DNA from: Bdellovibrionaceae bacterium UBA6776
GTDB taxonomy: Bacteria; Bdellovibrionota; Bdellovibrionia; Bdellovibrionales; UBA1609
DNA: 64,000 bases
Reading direction: 5' to 3'
NCBI GenBank assembly: GCA_002453155.1
Contig: DKGG01000055.1
Span: forward strand, 12,424 to 76,423
Below are positions 33,338 through 41,726 of this stretch, one piece after another. The position numbers were made by a program, and so were the translations under genes. Under the pieces are notes generated by a model that worked only from the letters and a program-made list of their open reading frames with translations, searched no databases and was not told the DNA's origin. Position 1 is the first letter of the stretch; each line of letters begins with the position of its first letter.

Positions 33338-33640
33338 ATGTTGAAGGGTTTTGGTTGGATGAACAGAAGGACTTATGGAATTTGGATTTCGTTATTGAGC
33401 CTCTTCCTAGGTTTGCCCTTATGGGCACAGTCTTCAAAATCCAAAGCGGGTGATGTTCGAACAGAGAAAATTCAGTTTGATGATGAGTTGGTTGAAGGTG
33501 AACTTCGAAAGCCTGAACTTTTTTATCTTCTTCAAAAAAAGCAATTCAATTACAAGCGATTGATCAAACTGAGAGAGAATTTTCTTCCGGAGATGAGAAG
33601 AGACGCTGAGAAAATTCCAGTGGGGAGAGTGGATCAATGA
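33338..33640 (+). CDS. Small exported protein of the gliding cluster
   Basis: 100 residues with an N-terminal hydrophobic segment (GIWISLLSLFLGLPLWAQ) likely to be a signal peptide. The mature part has the pattern IQFDDELVEGELRKPELFYLL followed by KQFNYKRLIKLRENFLPEM, an element repeatedly found in proteins of myxobacterial gliding loci, so it is probably periplasmic and complex-bound. ATG 33338 or 33359 may be the start. The stop overlaps the FHA gene start (ATGA). Confidence 0.7.
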   Translation: MLKGFGWMNRRTYGIWISLLSLFLGLPLWAQSSKSKAGDVRTEKIQFDDELVEGELRKPELFYLLQKKQFNYKRLIKLRENFLPEMRRDAEKIPVGRVDQ

Positions 33641-35754
33641 AGCAACCACTGGTCTTAAAAATTTACCGTGATGGTCAGCTGATCAATATTCAACAGTTTA
33701 CAACTCCGCAAGTGGTCTTCGGTCGCGGGGGAGATGTTCAGGTTGCTTTGGAAGATGATTCTATTTCTCCCATTCATGCTCTGCTGGATGATCGTGGCAA
33801 TCAGGTGGTTCTTTCTGACTTGGGATCTCAAACAGGAACCTATCTCAGTGGGAAGCGTGTTTTAGAGTCTGAAATTAAGTCGGGCGAAGAAATTCGCCTA
33901 GGCCCATTTGTGGTTCAGTTTTTTATTGGAGTGCCTCGGCCAGCGGGAATTCCTCAGCCTATGGCTACGGATAAGGAAGACCTACCCGCCGCACCAGAGG
34001 TGAATGAAGAGCCTCCGGAACTTCCTGAAGAAACTGCAAAGCTCAGTTTAGGAGAGCCGGCACCCGAAGAAGAAGAGGTTCAAGCTCCGTCGGAACCTGA
34101 GGAGCCGCCGTCCATTCAAGAACCGTCCACACCTGATGAGCCTGAAGAAATCGAGGAGGTGACATTCGTTCCTCCTCCTCCGCTGTCACAGGATTCTGTG
34201 GAGGGACGTCCTCCGGAAGAAAAGCGTGGTCGTGTTTCCGGAAAAACCTATGCTCCAGACAGCTTCAATTCGGATCCGAAAGAAGTGGTTCGTCCTGGAA
34301 AGGGCTCTGTTGTTGAGATCATCGTTTTTTGGCACGAAAGAGCCATTGCCACTTATCACTTTACACGCAAAGGAAACATCAAGATCGGTGGCAGTGAGTC
34401 CAGTGATGTGTTTGTTCCCATTATGGCGCGGGGATCTACATTTACACTTGTAAAACTCAACCGAGATCAAGCAACGATTTGTATCAGTCCTGAAATGACC
34501 GGCGAATTGGTACGTTTTGATGACTCCATTCCCATCAAGCAACTGGCGCGCATGAACAAGCTGCGAGACAGTGGTGATCATTACGAGTTGGATTTGAAAC
34601 AAGGCGAAATGATACGAGTGGCTTTGGACCATGGTTTGATTTCACTGATCGTTAGATATAAAGAGGCCACTCCCAAAGCTCTAGCGGCTCCATTGCTGGA
34701 TCTTTCCACTTCAGAATTGACGGGTGTGGTCTTGTCCTTGGTGATCGGATCTATCCTTAGTCTTTACATGTTCGTTTATGCTCCTCAGACATTGAATCCG
34801 GATGAGGCGATGATTGAAGAGCCTTTAAGAAAAGCCATTGTGAAATTTAATCCGCCCAAGAAAAAGATCGTGGTTGCGAAGGACGAGCCCCAACAGGTTC
34901 CCACCGAAAAAAAGGTAGTGAAGGTCGCAGAAAAATCTCCGATCTCGAAGGCGGCTAAGCAGGAACGACAAACGCCCACTCCTTCAAAAGAAAAAGCAGG
35001 TAAACCTGGTAAAGCCGGTGAAGTGGCCCCCAGCAAAAAGCCTTCTAAATCTAAAGAGGTGGGGTCTGCTCGTCCCGGAGGCTCTCAAAAGACAGCCGCT
35101 AAAGATGGAGCCAATGCGAAGTCTGCAAAGCCCGATCCAATGAAAACCGGTTTGATGAGTGCTTTTGGATCAAAAGGTCTTCAGGACAAATTAGACAAAG
35201 CTTATTCGGGCTCTGGAGAGTTGCAGGGTCTTGCGGACCAAGCCACTGGAACTTCCGGAATGGCAGACACTCGACCGGGTGAAGGTTTGGGAACCAAGAT
35301 GAAAGAAGGGGCCAGCGGAAAAGGTGAGTCCATTGTCGGTATCTCTGGCGTTGGAACCAAAGGCCGTGGAACAGGAACCACCGGATATGGCAGCGGCGGA
35401 ATTGGTAAAAAAGGCTCTGTGGAAATCGATGTGGGTGGCGGAGGAGCCGGTTTTACAGGTTCTATTGACAAGGAAGCCATTCGTCGTGTTATTCGCGACC
35501 ACCTTCGTGAAATTCGAACCTGTTACGAGCGTGCCCTTCAACGTCAGCCCGATCTTTTTGGAAAAATCACTCTCTCATGGGTGATCGAAGAAAAAGGGCG
35601 AGTGAAATCTGCGAAAGTGGTTTCCAACGATATGGGCAATGCGGAAGTGGCCCAATGTATTAAGTCAAAACTTCAAACATGGACATTCCCAGACCCACCT
35701 CCAAATACTTTGGCTGAGGTCGAGAGTTATCCGTTCGTGTTTGCATCACAATAA
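33637..35754 (+). CDS. FHA-TM-TonB-like gliding motility protein (GltG-like)
   Basis: 705 residues spanning the inner membrane. Cytoplasmic part: FHA domain at about 22-97 (FGRGGD, SISPIHALL, GSQTGTYLSGK), a Glu/Pro-rich linker (100-200) and a second beta-rich domain (about 225-345) that looks FHA-like but lacks clear phosphothreonine-binding residues. One transmembrane helix lies at about 360-383 (VVLSLVIGSILSLYMFVY). The periplasmic side is a Lys/Pro/Gly-rich region and a TonB-like AgmX/PglI C-terminal domain at 609-705 (DHLREIRTCYERALQ, then AQCIKSKLQTWTFPDPP). This matches GltG/GltJ proteins that connect the cytoplasmic regulator, the proton channel and the envelope. Confidence 0.88.
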   Translation: MKQPLVLKIYRDGQLINIQQFTTPQVVFGRGGDVQVALEDDSISPIHALLDDRGNQVVLSDLGSQTGTYLSGKRVLESEIKSGEEIRLGPFVVQFFIGVPRPAGIPQPMATDKEDLPAAPEVNEEPPELPEETAKLSLGEPAPEEEEVQAPSEPEEPPSIQEPSTPDEPEEIEEVTFVPPPPLSQDSVEGRPPEEKRGRVSGKTYAPDSFNSDPKEVVRPGKGSVVEIIVFWHERAIATYHFTRKGNIKIGGSESSDVFVPIMARGSTFTLVKLNRDQATICISPEMTGELVRFDDSIPIKQLARMNKLRDSGDHYELDLKQGEMIRVALDHGLISLIVRYKEATPKALAAPLLDLSTSELTGVVLSLVIGSILSLYMFVYAPQTLNPDEAMIEEPLRKAIVKFNPPKKKIVVAKDEPQQVPTEKKVVKVAEKSPISKAAKQERQTPTPSKEKAGKPGKAGEVAPSKKPSKSKEVGSARPGGSQKTAAKDGANAKSAKPDPMKTGLMSAFGSKGLQDKLDKAYSGSGELQGLADQATGTSGMADTRPGEGLGTKMKEGASGKGESIVGISGVGTKGRGTGTTGYGSGGIGKKGSVEIDVGGGGAGFTGSIDKEAIRRVIRDHLREIRTCYERALQRQPDLFGKITLSWVIEEKGRVKSAKVVSNDMGNAEVAQCIKSKLQTWTFPDPPPNTLAEVESYPFVFASQ

Positions 35755-35775
35755 GGAAATTAAGGGGAGGATATC

Positions 35776-36465
35776 TTGGAAAATCAAACAGTAAATGCGG
35801 TACTCACCGACCAGTGTGCTGCTTACGGCAACTTTGTTGCGAAGGCCTTTTGTGAAGGCGGACTGGTCATGTACATCATTTTGGTTGTGGGTTTGCTCAC
35901 ACTCTTTCTGGTGGTGGAAAGATTTATGGCTTTGCAAAGACTTACAATTGATAAGTCTCAGGTGGCCGAAAATCTTTTTGCGATGATTCTTCGTGGGGAC
36001 TTGAGGCAGGCCATTGCTTTTTGTGATAGTAAGCCCGCCCCTTTAACCAACACTTTGAAGGCGGGTTTGGTTCAAGCGATGAATAGAAGACCAGATGAAG
36101 AAATTCAGGTGGCCATGGATGCTTCCGTATTGCGTGAAACTCCTCGGCTTGAAGGTTGGGTGTCATTCCTCGCTGTTTTTGGAAACATGGGAGTTTTGAT
36201 TGGATTGGTTGGAACAATCATTGGTTTGATTCGATCTTTCAGTGGTGTTGCGGAAGCGGATGCCGCAACCAAGGCTGCAGAACTTTCAAAAGGAATTTCT
36301 GAAGCTCTTAACTGTACGGCGTTCGGTTTGATGGTTGCGATTACAGCCATTTTCTTCTTTGGATTCTTTCAAATTCGAATCGGTCGAGCCATCAACGATA
36401 TGCAAGAAAGCAGCATGACTTTGATGAACTTGGTTGTCTCTAACAGAGACAAATTGAAAGGCTAA
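35776..36465 (+). CDS. TolQ/ExbB/MotA-type proton channel subunit (AglR-like)
   Basis: 229 residues with three transmembrane helices: about 27-50 (MYIILVVGLLTLFLVVER), 122-150 (FGNMGVLIGLVGTIIGLI) and 168-195 (LNCTAFGLMVAITAIFFFG). A long cytoplasmic loop between helices 1 and 2 carries the usual RDGDLRQA-like segment. Homologs AglR, TolQ and ExbB form proton channels with TolR/ExbD partners, which are encoded next. TTG 35776 is the start, with GGGGAGG about six bases upstream. It follows the FHA-TonB gene by 21 bases. Confidence 0.9.
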   Translation: MENQTVNAVLTDQCAAYGNFVAKAFCEGGLVMYIILVVGLLTLFLVVERFMALQRLTIDKSQVAENLFAMILRGDLRQAIAFCDSKPAPLTNTLKAGLVQAMNRRPDEEIQVAMDASVLRETPRLEGWVSFLAVFGNMGVLIGLVGTIIGLIRSFSGVAEADAATKAAELSKGISEALNCTAFGLMVAITAIFFFGFFQIRIGRAINDMQESSMTLMNLVVSNRDKLKG

Positions 36466-36466
36466 C

Positions 36467-36940
36467 ATGGCCCATATTGATGACGGTGGTTCAGGCAACC
36501 GCGCTGCAAGTGTCGATTTAAATTTGGTCCCTTTCATCGATTTGATGTCGGTGATGATCATTTTTTTGCTCCTCACTGCGGTTTGGACTCAGGTTTCAAT
36601 GATTCAAATTGGAAGTTCCATTTACGGAAAGAAAACCTCTGCGGAGCCGGTCGCTCCTCCTCCCCGAGCAGAGATTCCTTTCCGTTTAGATGTGCAAACG
36701 AACGGTTACCAGGTCGTCATCGGTCAGCGTCGCTTTCAAGTTCCCAAGGTCGATGATCAATACGATCAAAAGACCTTGATCGAAAAATTGAAACAGATCA
36801 AAGAGATTTACCCTGAAAAAGAGGATGCGGTAATTACGGTTTTAGATGAGCTTCCTTATGATTCTCTTATTGTTGGAATGGATGCTCTCTTGAATTCAGG
36901 TTTTCCGATGATTTCAGTGGCAACACAAGGAGCAGAATAG
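36467..36940 (+). CDS. ExbD/TolR-family protein 1 (AglQ/AglS-like)
   Basis: 157 residues with one N-terminal transmembrane helix (LVPFIDLMSVMIIFLLLTAVW) that carries the essential membrane aspartate (Asp25) expected to conduct protons with the TolQ-type partner. The periplasmic part is short and beta/alpha, with the usual ExbD pattern (VITVLDELPYDSLIVGMDAL). In Myxococcus, AglQ and AglS are two such proteins that make up the AglRQS gliding motor. Stop and next start overlap by one base. Confidence 0.88.
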   Translation: MAHIDDGGSGNRAASVDLNLVPFIDLMSVMIIFLLLTAVWTQVSMIQIGSSIYGKKTSAEPVAPPPRAEIPFRLDVQTNGYQVVIGQRRFQVPKVDDQYDQKTLIEKLKQIKEIYPEKEDAVITVLDELPYDSLIVGMDALLNSGFPMISVATQGAE

Positions 36941-37524
36941 TGGCAATTCGAGTGCCCGGACTTCGCAGTCGTCATGGAAGATTGAAAAGTTCAAAACGAA
37001 GTGCTGTTGCGGTCCTTCAGCTGACGGCCATGGTGGATATGTTTACAGTTATGGTGGTATTTCTTCTTCAAAATTATGCAACCACCAACCAGGTGCTGCC
37101 CATCAGTGACAAGGTCAATTTGCCTTCAGCAATGGAAGTGAAGGAGCTTAAGCCTTCAAATGTTGTAGTGATTTCTGAAGAGGGCATTTCCTTTAACAAT
37201 GAAATCGTGGCGACCATTGAAGACTTGAAGTCTGCAGAGGACTGGCTTTTGCCAAAGCTTGAGAAACCCATTCGCGAAGTGATTCGTTTGGGCACGGAAA
37301 AAAAGAATTCCATTGGTGAAAAAATCCGGAGCGCAGTCAATGAAGCAAAGACCGGGCCGAAGCAAGAGGAAGAGATTGATGATTTTTTAAAGCTGACCAT
37401 TCAAGCAGATAAGACTGTGGACTTTCTCAGTGTAAAGAAAATCATGTACACCGTCACTGAGGCAGGAATTCAAGAGATCAATTTTGCAGTTCTTAAAAAG
37501 CCAGAGGACAGTGCCATCAATTGA
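36940..37524 (+). CDS. ExbD/TolR-family protein 2 (AglQ/AglS-like)
   Basis: 194 residues; the transmembrane helix at about 25-48 (LQLTAMVDMFTVMVVFLLQN) contains the motor aspartate Asp33. The basic stretch RSRHGRLKSSKRS before it fits a cytoplasmic head. The periplasmic domain is longer than that of its neighbour and includes FLKLTIQADKTVDFLSVKKIMYTV. GTG 36940 overlaps the previous stop. Two ExbD paralogs behind one TolQ gene reproduces the AglR-AglQ-AglS arrangement of the gliding motor. Confidence 0.88.
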   Translation: MAIRVPGLRSRHGRLKSSKRSAVAVLQLTAMVDMFTVMVVFLLQNYATTNQVLPISDKVNLPSAMEVKELKPSNVVVISEEGISFNNEIVATIEDLKSAEDWLLPKLEKPIREVIRLGTEKKNSIGEKIRSAVNEAKTGPKQEEEIDDFLKLTIQADKTVDFLSVKKIMYTVTEAGIQEINFAVLKKPEDSAIN

Positions 37525-37533
37525 TCTGAAATT

Positions 37534-38244
37534 CTAGGCAGCTCGATTTTGCGACATCATATCCATTTTAGTCTTGATGTAAGTGACGATATTCGCTTTG
37601 TTTTCAGAATTGAGAGCCTTAAATTGAAGGCCCATATTTTTCTCGTTCACATAGCGAATTTCAGCCTTGGCACTGATCTCCCCTCCAAAATCAGCAGATT
37701 CAATTCGAATTTGTACTTCTTCGCCGGGATAGAGCATCGGGATGGGCTCCAAACCCAATCCTCCTTCACTGATGGATTTTAAACTAGAAATGTAGGTTTG
37801 ATTGTTCAAGATGACCGTAACCTTACCTTGCGCACGAGCGCGGGGGTGCTTTCTGAGGTCTATTCCGAGGTCGTTCATTAAGTCATGAAGTTCCATGACA
37901 GGGGTCCATTTTTTGAAGCCTCGGGTCCAGACCAAAGCGCGGGCAGCACTTTCTTGATCCTTTGTGAAAGTCTTCAATTGATTGACCAGTTCTTCTCTGG
38001 AAACAGGTCCCATTCTTTTTCCATGGTTTACATAGAACCACTGGTTTTCAATTTGTAAGTCGGCTTTGATCGCTTTTAAATGGGGAAGGGACTGTGTCCA
38101 CCACGCAAGGGATTTCCATCCAGTTTGCAAGGGGCCCCAAATTTGGCATTCTTCGGTGATTTCACCGGAATCTATTTTTCGCTTTAAAATTTCAGTGGTG
38201 AACGGGCCTTCCACCCGAGCACTTTGAAGAATAAACCATTTCAT
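37534..38244 (-). CDS. Tandem GYF_2-PilZ protein
   Basis: 236 residues from ATG 38244. Two GYF_2-like domains come first: residues 1-55 (MKWFILQSARVEGPFTTEIL, ITEECQIWGPLQTGWKSL) and about 68-130 (WFYVNHGKRMGPVSREEL, ALVWTRGFKKWTPV). A PilZ domain follows (about 135-225) with RKHPR as RxxxR and SISEGGLGLE in place of DxSxxG, where the first Asp/Asn is a Ser. GYF_2 domains are usually protein-binding, so this looks like a c-di-GMP-responsive adaptor. Its 3' end lies nine bases from the end of the second ExbD gene, convergent, and it is divergent from lptC. No SD is visible; GATATAGT sits just before the start. Confidence 0.8.
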   Translation of the reverse strand: MKWFILQSARVEGPFTTEILKRKIDSGEITEECQIWGPLQTGWKSLAWWTQSLPHLKAIKADLQIENQWFYVNHGKRMGPVSREELVNQLKTFTKDQESAARALVWTRGFKKWTPVMELHDLMNDLGIDLRKHPRARAQGKVTVILNNQTYISSLKSISEGGLGLEPIPMLYPGEEVQIRIESADFGGEISAKAEIRYVNEKNMGLQFKALNSENKANIVTYIKTKMDMMSQNRAA

Positions 38245-38323
38245 TGAAACTATATCGGAGAGCGTCGAACCCAACCTAAGAAAAAAATGAGGGGGAGGAG
38301 GCGCGGAGGGTGTGTTAGCAAAA

Positions 38324-38355
38324 TTCGTGCTCAATGGCACGAACTGAGCTATACT
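38324..38355 (+). promoter_or_regulatory. Operator-like inverted repeat and -10 box before lptC
   Basis: TTCGTGC at 38324-38330 and GCACGAA at 38337-38343 form a seven-base inverted repeat with a six-base centre, directly over the -35 position of a TATACT -10 box at 38350-38355. The -35 hexamer itself is poor. A start eight bases after the -10 box would coincide with GTG 38363, giving a leaderless lptC message. The repeat is a good candidate activator or repressor site. Confidence 0.45.
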
Positions 38356-38362
38356 GAAGCTT

Positions 38363-39463
38363 GTGAAATTAAATCGAATTCCATTTAAAAGAGTCAACCA
38401 GCGCAAAGCTTACCGAGCTTTGCTGTTTGTCTTTTGTGTTGCGATTTTGGTCCAACTTTTAATTGTGGCGCCACTTTCCATTGATGATCAGAAAGGGCTG
38501 GACGAAGAACCCGCGTCCTCCACGACTTTGTCTCAGAATGAGAAGTCTAAGATTGGAAGTGATATTGGAGAAGGCGCCGATTTAGATTCCAAAGCCCATT
38601 CCAACGGTGTTCCTCCGGAGCTTGCGGGCGATCAAAAAATGAAATCCGTACATATGCTTGAAACTCGGGATGGGGAAAAGGATTGGGAGCTTTGGTCCGA
38701 TGTGGCGCGTTCAAACCCGGACTCTGGGCAAGTGGAGCTTCAAGGAGTGAACTCGCTTTTTCATGGCAACAAAGGCGTGACCTATTCCGTGAAGGGAAGA
38801 AAAGGTCTGATTGAAGTTCCAAAGAAAGATTTGAAGGTTTCTGGAAATGTGGTGACAAAAACTTCCAGTGGTTATGTTTTTTTGACGGATGACATGAGTT
38901 ATTTTTCTAAAAACAGAGTGCTTCAGACGGATTCGCTCGTTCGAGTGTTGGGACCAAAGTCCAAGGGTATTCACGCCTTGAAACTGACCGGCAAAGGTTT
39001 GAGGACGATGCTCAATGATTCAAAGGTTGAAGTTTTAAAAGATGTCCGAGCAGAGAAAATTTTAGAAAAAGGTCAGAAGGCCATCATTCGCAGCGATCGC
39101 GCACGGTTCGATGGAAACTCTGTCACAGCCTCTTTTTTGGGAGAGGTGATTTTGGACATTGATGACATGCGAATAACTGGTCCGAAGGCCGACTTTCTAT
39201 ATGATTCAACCAAGGATACTCTAAAGTCTGTGGTTTTTTCTGGCGGGGCAAAAGTCAGTGATCCCACCAAATGGGCGACTTCCAAGGAAGTCAAAGTGGA
39301 TTTCGAAGAGGACAAGTATGTGTTTTCTGGGAACCCACGTGTGGTTCAAAATTCGGATGAGCTTCATGGAGAAAAAATTATTTTTCATGATGGAGGAAAG
39401 CGCATTCAAGTCATTGGAGCCAAAGCAAAAATGAATATGAATCGATTGAAAGAGGAAAATTGA
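38363..39463 (+). CDS. lptC: LptC-LptA fusion, LPS transport protein
   Basis: 366 residues. A basic N-terminus and one transmembrane helix at about 20-38 (ALLFVFCVAILVQLLIVAP) anchor it in the inner membrane. Residues 85-235 form an LptC-type beta-jellyroll (HMLETRDGEKDWELWSDVA, FLTDDMSYFSKNRVLQTDS), and 236-350 repeat the fold with the LptA/OstA pattern (IRSDRARFDGNSVTASFLGE, DDMRITGPKADFLYD). Ordinary LptC is about 190 residues, so this appears to fuse LptC and LptA, which normally form successive parts of the periplasmic LPS bridge. GTG 38363 lacks an SD. lptB follows, overlapping by one base. Confidence 0.8.
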   Translation: MKLNRIPFKRVNQRKAYRALLFVFCVAILVQLLIVAPLSIDDQKGLDEEPASSTTLSQNEKSKIGSDIGEGADLDSKAHSNGVPPELAGDQKMKSVHMLETRDGEKDWELWSDVARSNPDSGQVELQGVNSLFHGNKGVTYSVKGRKGLIEVPKKDLKVSGNVVTKTSSGYVFLTDDMSYFSKNRVLQTDSLVRVLGPKSKGIHALKLTGKGLRTMLNDSKVEVLKDVRAEKILEKGQKAIIRSDRARFDGNSVTASFLGEVILDIDDMRITGPKADFLYDSTKDTLKSVVFSGGAKVSDPTKWATSKEVKVDFEEDKYVFSGNPRVVQNSDELHGEKIIFHDGGKRIQVIGAKAKMNMNRLKEEN

Positions 39464-40185
39464 TGGGCCAATTGAGAATTGTGGGCATCAGTAAAAAATT
39501 TAAAACCAGACAAGTGGTTGATCAGGTGACCTTTAGTGTGGACTCGGGTCAGGTGGTGGGACTTTTGGGGCCCAATGGTGCAGGTAAGACAACAAGTTTT
39601 TATATGGTTGTCGGGTTGGTGCGTCCGGACACAGGAACCGTTCATTTCAATGATCATGATGTCACTCAATTGCCGATGTACAAAAGAGCTCAGCATGGGT
39701 TGAGCTACCTTCCTCAGGAACCGAGCATTTTTAAAAAACTCACGGTGACAGAAAATATTATGGTGGCGCTGGAGAGCCGTGATCTTTCTTCCAGTGAACG
39801 TGCCGAGCGATTGGAAAGCTTGTTGGAAGAGTTTCGGATTCAGCACATTCGAGACAGCTATGGCTATGCATTGTCCGGAGGGGAGCGCCGACGGGTAGAG
39901 ATTGCTCGCGCACTGGGAGGAGATCCGGAATTTATTCTTCTGGATGAGCCCTTTGCGGGAATTGATCCCATCGCCGTCAATGACATTCAAGGCATTATCA
40001 CTCAGCTGACGGAGCGGGGAATTGGAGTTTTGATTACCGATCATAACGTTCGTGAAACTTTGGGCATATGCAACCGTGCATATATATTAAGAGAAGGTCG
40101 CGTGGAAGTGGAAGGAACTGCTTCTGAAATTGCGGAATCTCCGCGTGCGAGAGAATTTTATTTGGGTGAGAATTTCCGACTTTAA
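39463..40185 (+). CDS. lptB: LPS export ABC transporter ATPase
   Basis: 240 residues. Walker A is GPNGAGKTTS, the Q-loop is PQEPSIF, the signature LSGGERRRVEIARAL and Walker B ILLDEPFAGIDPIA, all in the LptB style. LptB powers extraction of LPS from the inner membrane together with LptFG, which are not in this window. ATG 39463 overlaps the lptC stop (TGATG) with GAGG upstream. The order lptC-lptB-rpoN-hpf is the classical proteobacterial one. Confidence 0.95.
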   Translation: MGQLRIVGISKKFKTRQVVDQVTFSVDSGQVVGLLGPNGAGKTTSFYMVVGLVRPDTGTVHFNDHDVTQLPMYKRAQHGLSYLPQEPSIFKKLTVTENIMVALESRDLSSSERAERLESLLEEFRIQHIRDSYGYALSGGERRRVEIARALGGDPEFILLDEPFAGIDPIAVNDIQGIITQLTERGIGVLITDHNVRETLGICNRAYILREGRVEVEGTASEIAESPRAREFYLGENFRL

Positions 40186-40199
40186 AAAGGAGTTTATCA

Positions 40200-41630
40200 A
40201 TGGCAATGCAACTTAAAACCAGTTTGAAGTTGTCTCAACAACTTCGCATGACCCCTCAGCTTCAGCAGGCCATTAAATTGTTGCAACTTTCCCGTCTTGA
40301 ACTTGAGACGGCTGTGCGAAAAGAATTGGATGAAAACCCCGTTCTTGAAGAAGTGCAAGATGTTGCCGAAGAGGCCTCTCGTTTAGAAGCCCGCGAAGCG
40401 AATCCCGATGAAGGAAATCAAACCGAGGATTCTTCAGATCCTCGCACTCAAGATGAGTTTGAGTGGGAGAACTACGTCGACTCCAAATACAAACCTCCAC
40501 AATCGGGTCCCGGAGGTACGGATGAGATCATGAACTATGAGAACATGATTTCTTCCGAGACCACTCTTCATGATCATTTGCTTTGGCAAATGAATTTGGG
40601 AGGTTTTTCAGATGAGGAAGAAGGCTACCTTGCGATTTTGATCAGCTACGTGGATGACGATGGATACATTAAAACGCCGTTGTCCGAAGTGGCGCAAGAA
40701 GAGTCCGTGGATGAAAAAGAACTGGAAGAAATGCTTCCTTTCCTTCAAGAGTTCGATCCTCCCGGCGTCGGAGCGCGGGATTTAAAAGAGTGTTTGATCA
40801 TTCAGGCCAAGCATTTGGAAGAAGACACCAATGATTTGGTTCATTTGGTGAACAATCATTTGAAAGATTTGGAAAAGAAGAACTACAACGGAATTGCAAA
40901 GGCCATGGAGGCTCCTCTTGAGGACATCATTGAGCTTTGTAAAATCATTTACTCCATGGAGCCAAAACCGGGCCGCTCTTTTATGCCTAGAGACACCCAG
41001 TTTGTCACTCCGGATGTCTACGTTTACAAGGTCGGTGACGAATACATGGTGTCTTTGAATGAAGATGGGCTTCCGCGGCTTCGAATCTCAAATCTTTATA
41101 AGAACATTTTAAAAGGGGATAAAGAGTCCACAGCAAAAGCTCACGATTACATTCAAGAAAAGTTGAAGTCAGCCGTTTGGTTGATCAAAAGCATTCACCA
41201 GCGGCAAAGAACCATCTATAAGGTGACCGAAAGTATCGTAAAGCATCAGCAAGATTTTTTCGAAAAAGGTCCCGAGCACATTAAGCCTATGATTTTAAGG
41301 GACATTGCAAATGACATTGGAATGCACGAATCTACGGTGAGCCGTGTGACCACAAGCAAATATGTTCATACCCCTCGTGGAATTTTCGAACTGAAGTACT
41401 TTTTCAATTCGGGAATTTCGAAGACGGATGGAGATTCATTGGCCAGCGAATCTGTGAAATTAAAAATCAAAGATTTGGTCAGTCAGGAAAACCCCAAGAA
41501 CCCATTGTCTGACCAAAAAATCGTCGAGTTGTTGAAGAAAGACGGTATTAAGATTGCCCGAAGAACCGTGGCAAAATATAGGGACGTGTTAAAAATTCTT
41601 CCTTCTTCAAAAAGAAAAAAGCTTTTTTAG
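40200..41630 (+). CDS. rpoN: RNA polymerase sigma-54 factor
   Basis: 476 residues. The N-terminal activator-interacting region (LKLSQQLRMTPQLQQAIKLL) is followed by an acidic linker, the core-binding domain and the C-terminal DNA-binding part with the HTH (MHESTVSRVTTSKYVHTPRG) and the RpoN box ARRTVAKYR at about 453-461. It recognises -24/-12 promoters and needs activators such as the FHA protein at 20626. AAAAGGAG lies ten bases before ATG 40200. Typical position after lptB and before hpf. Confidence 0.97.
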   Translation: MAMQLKTSLKLSQQLRMTPQLQQAIKLLQLSRLELETAVRKELDENPVLEEVQDVAEEASRLEAREANPDEGNQTEDSSDPRTQDEFEWENYVDSKYKPPQSGPGGTDEIMNYENMISSETTLHDHLLWQMNLGGFSDEEEGYLAILISYVDDDGYIKTPLSEVAQEESVDEKELEEMLPFLQEFDPPGVGARDLKECLIIQAKHLEEDTNDLVHLVNNHLKDLEKKNYNGIAKAMEAPLEDIIELCKIIYSMEPKPGRSFMPRDTQFVTPDVYVYKVGDEYMVSLNEDGLPRLRISNLYKNILKGDKESTAKAHDYIQEKLKSAVWLIKSIHQRQRTIYKVTESIVKHQQDFFEKGPEHIKPMILRDIANDIGMHESTVSRVTTSKYVHTPRGIFELKYFFNSGISKTDGDSLASESVKLKIKDLVSQENPKNPLSDQKIVELLKKDGIKIARRTVAKYRDVLKILPSSKRKKLF

Positions 41631-41726
41631 TTGGCTCGAATTGAGAAATTGAAACCGGCGATCTCCAGAAAACCTCGACCTTTCCGATAAGGACTTAAGT
41701 AGAGGCTTTGACCCTTAGGGAGGCAT

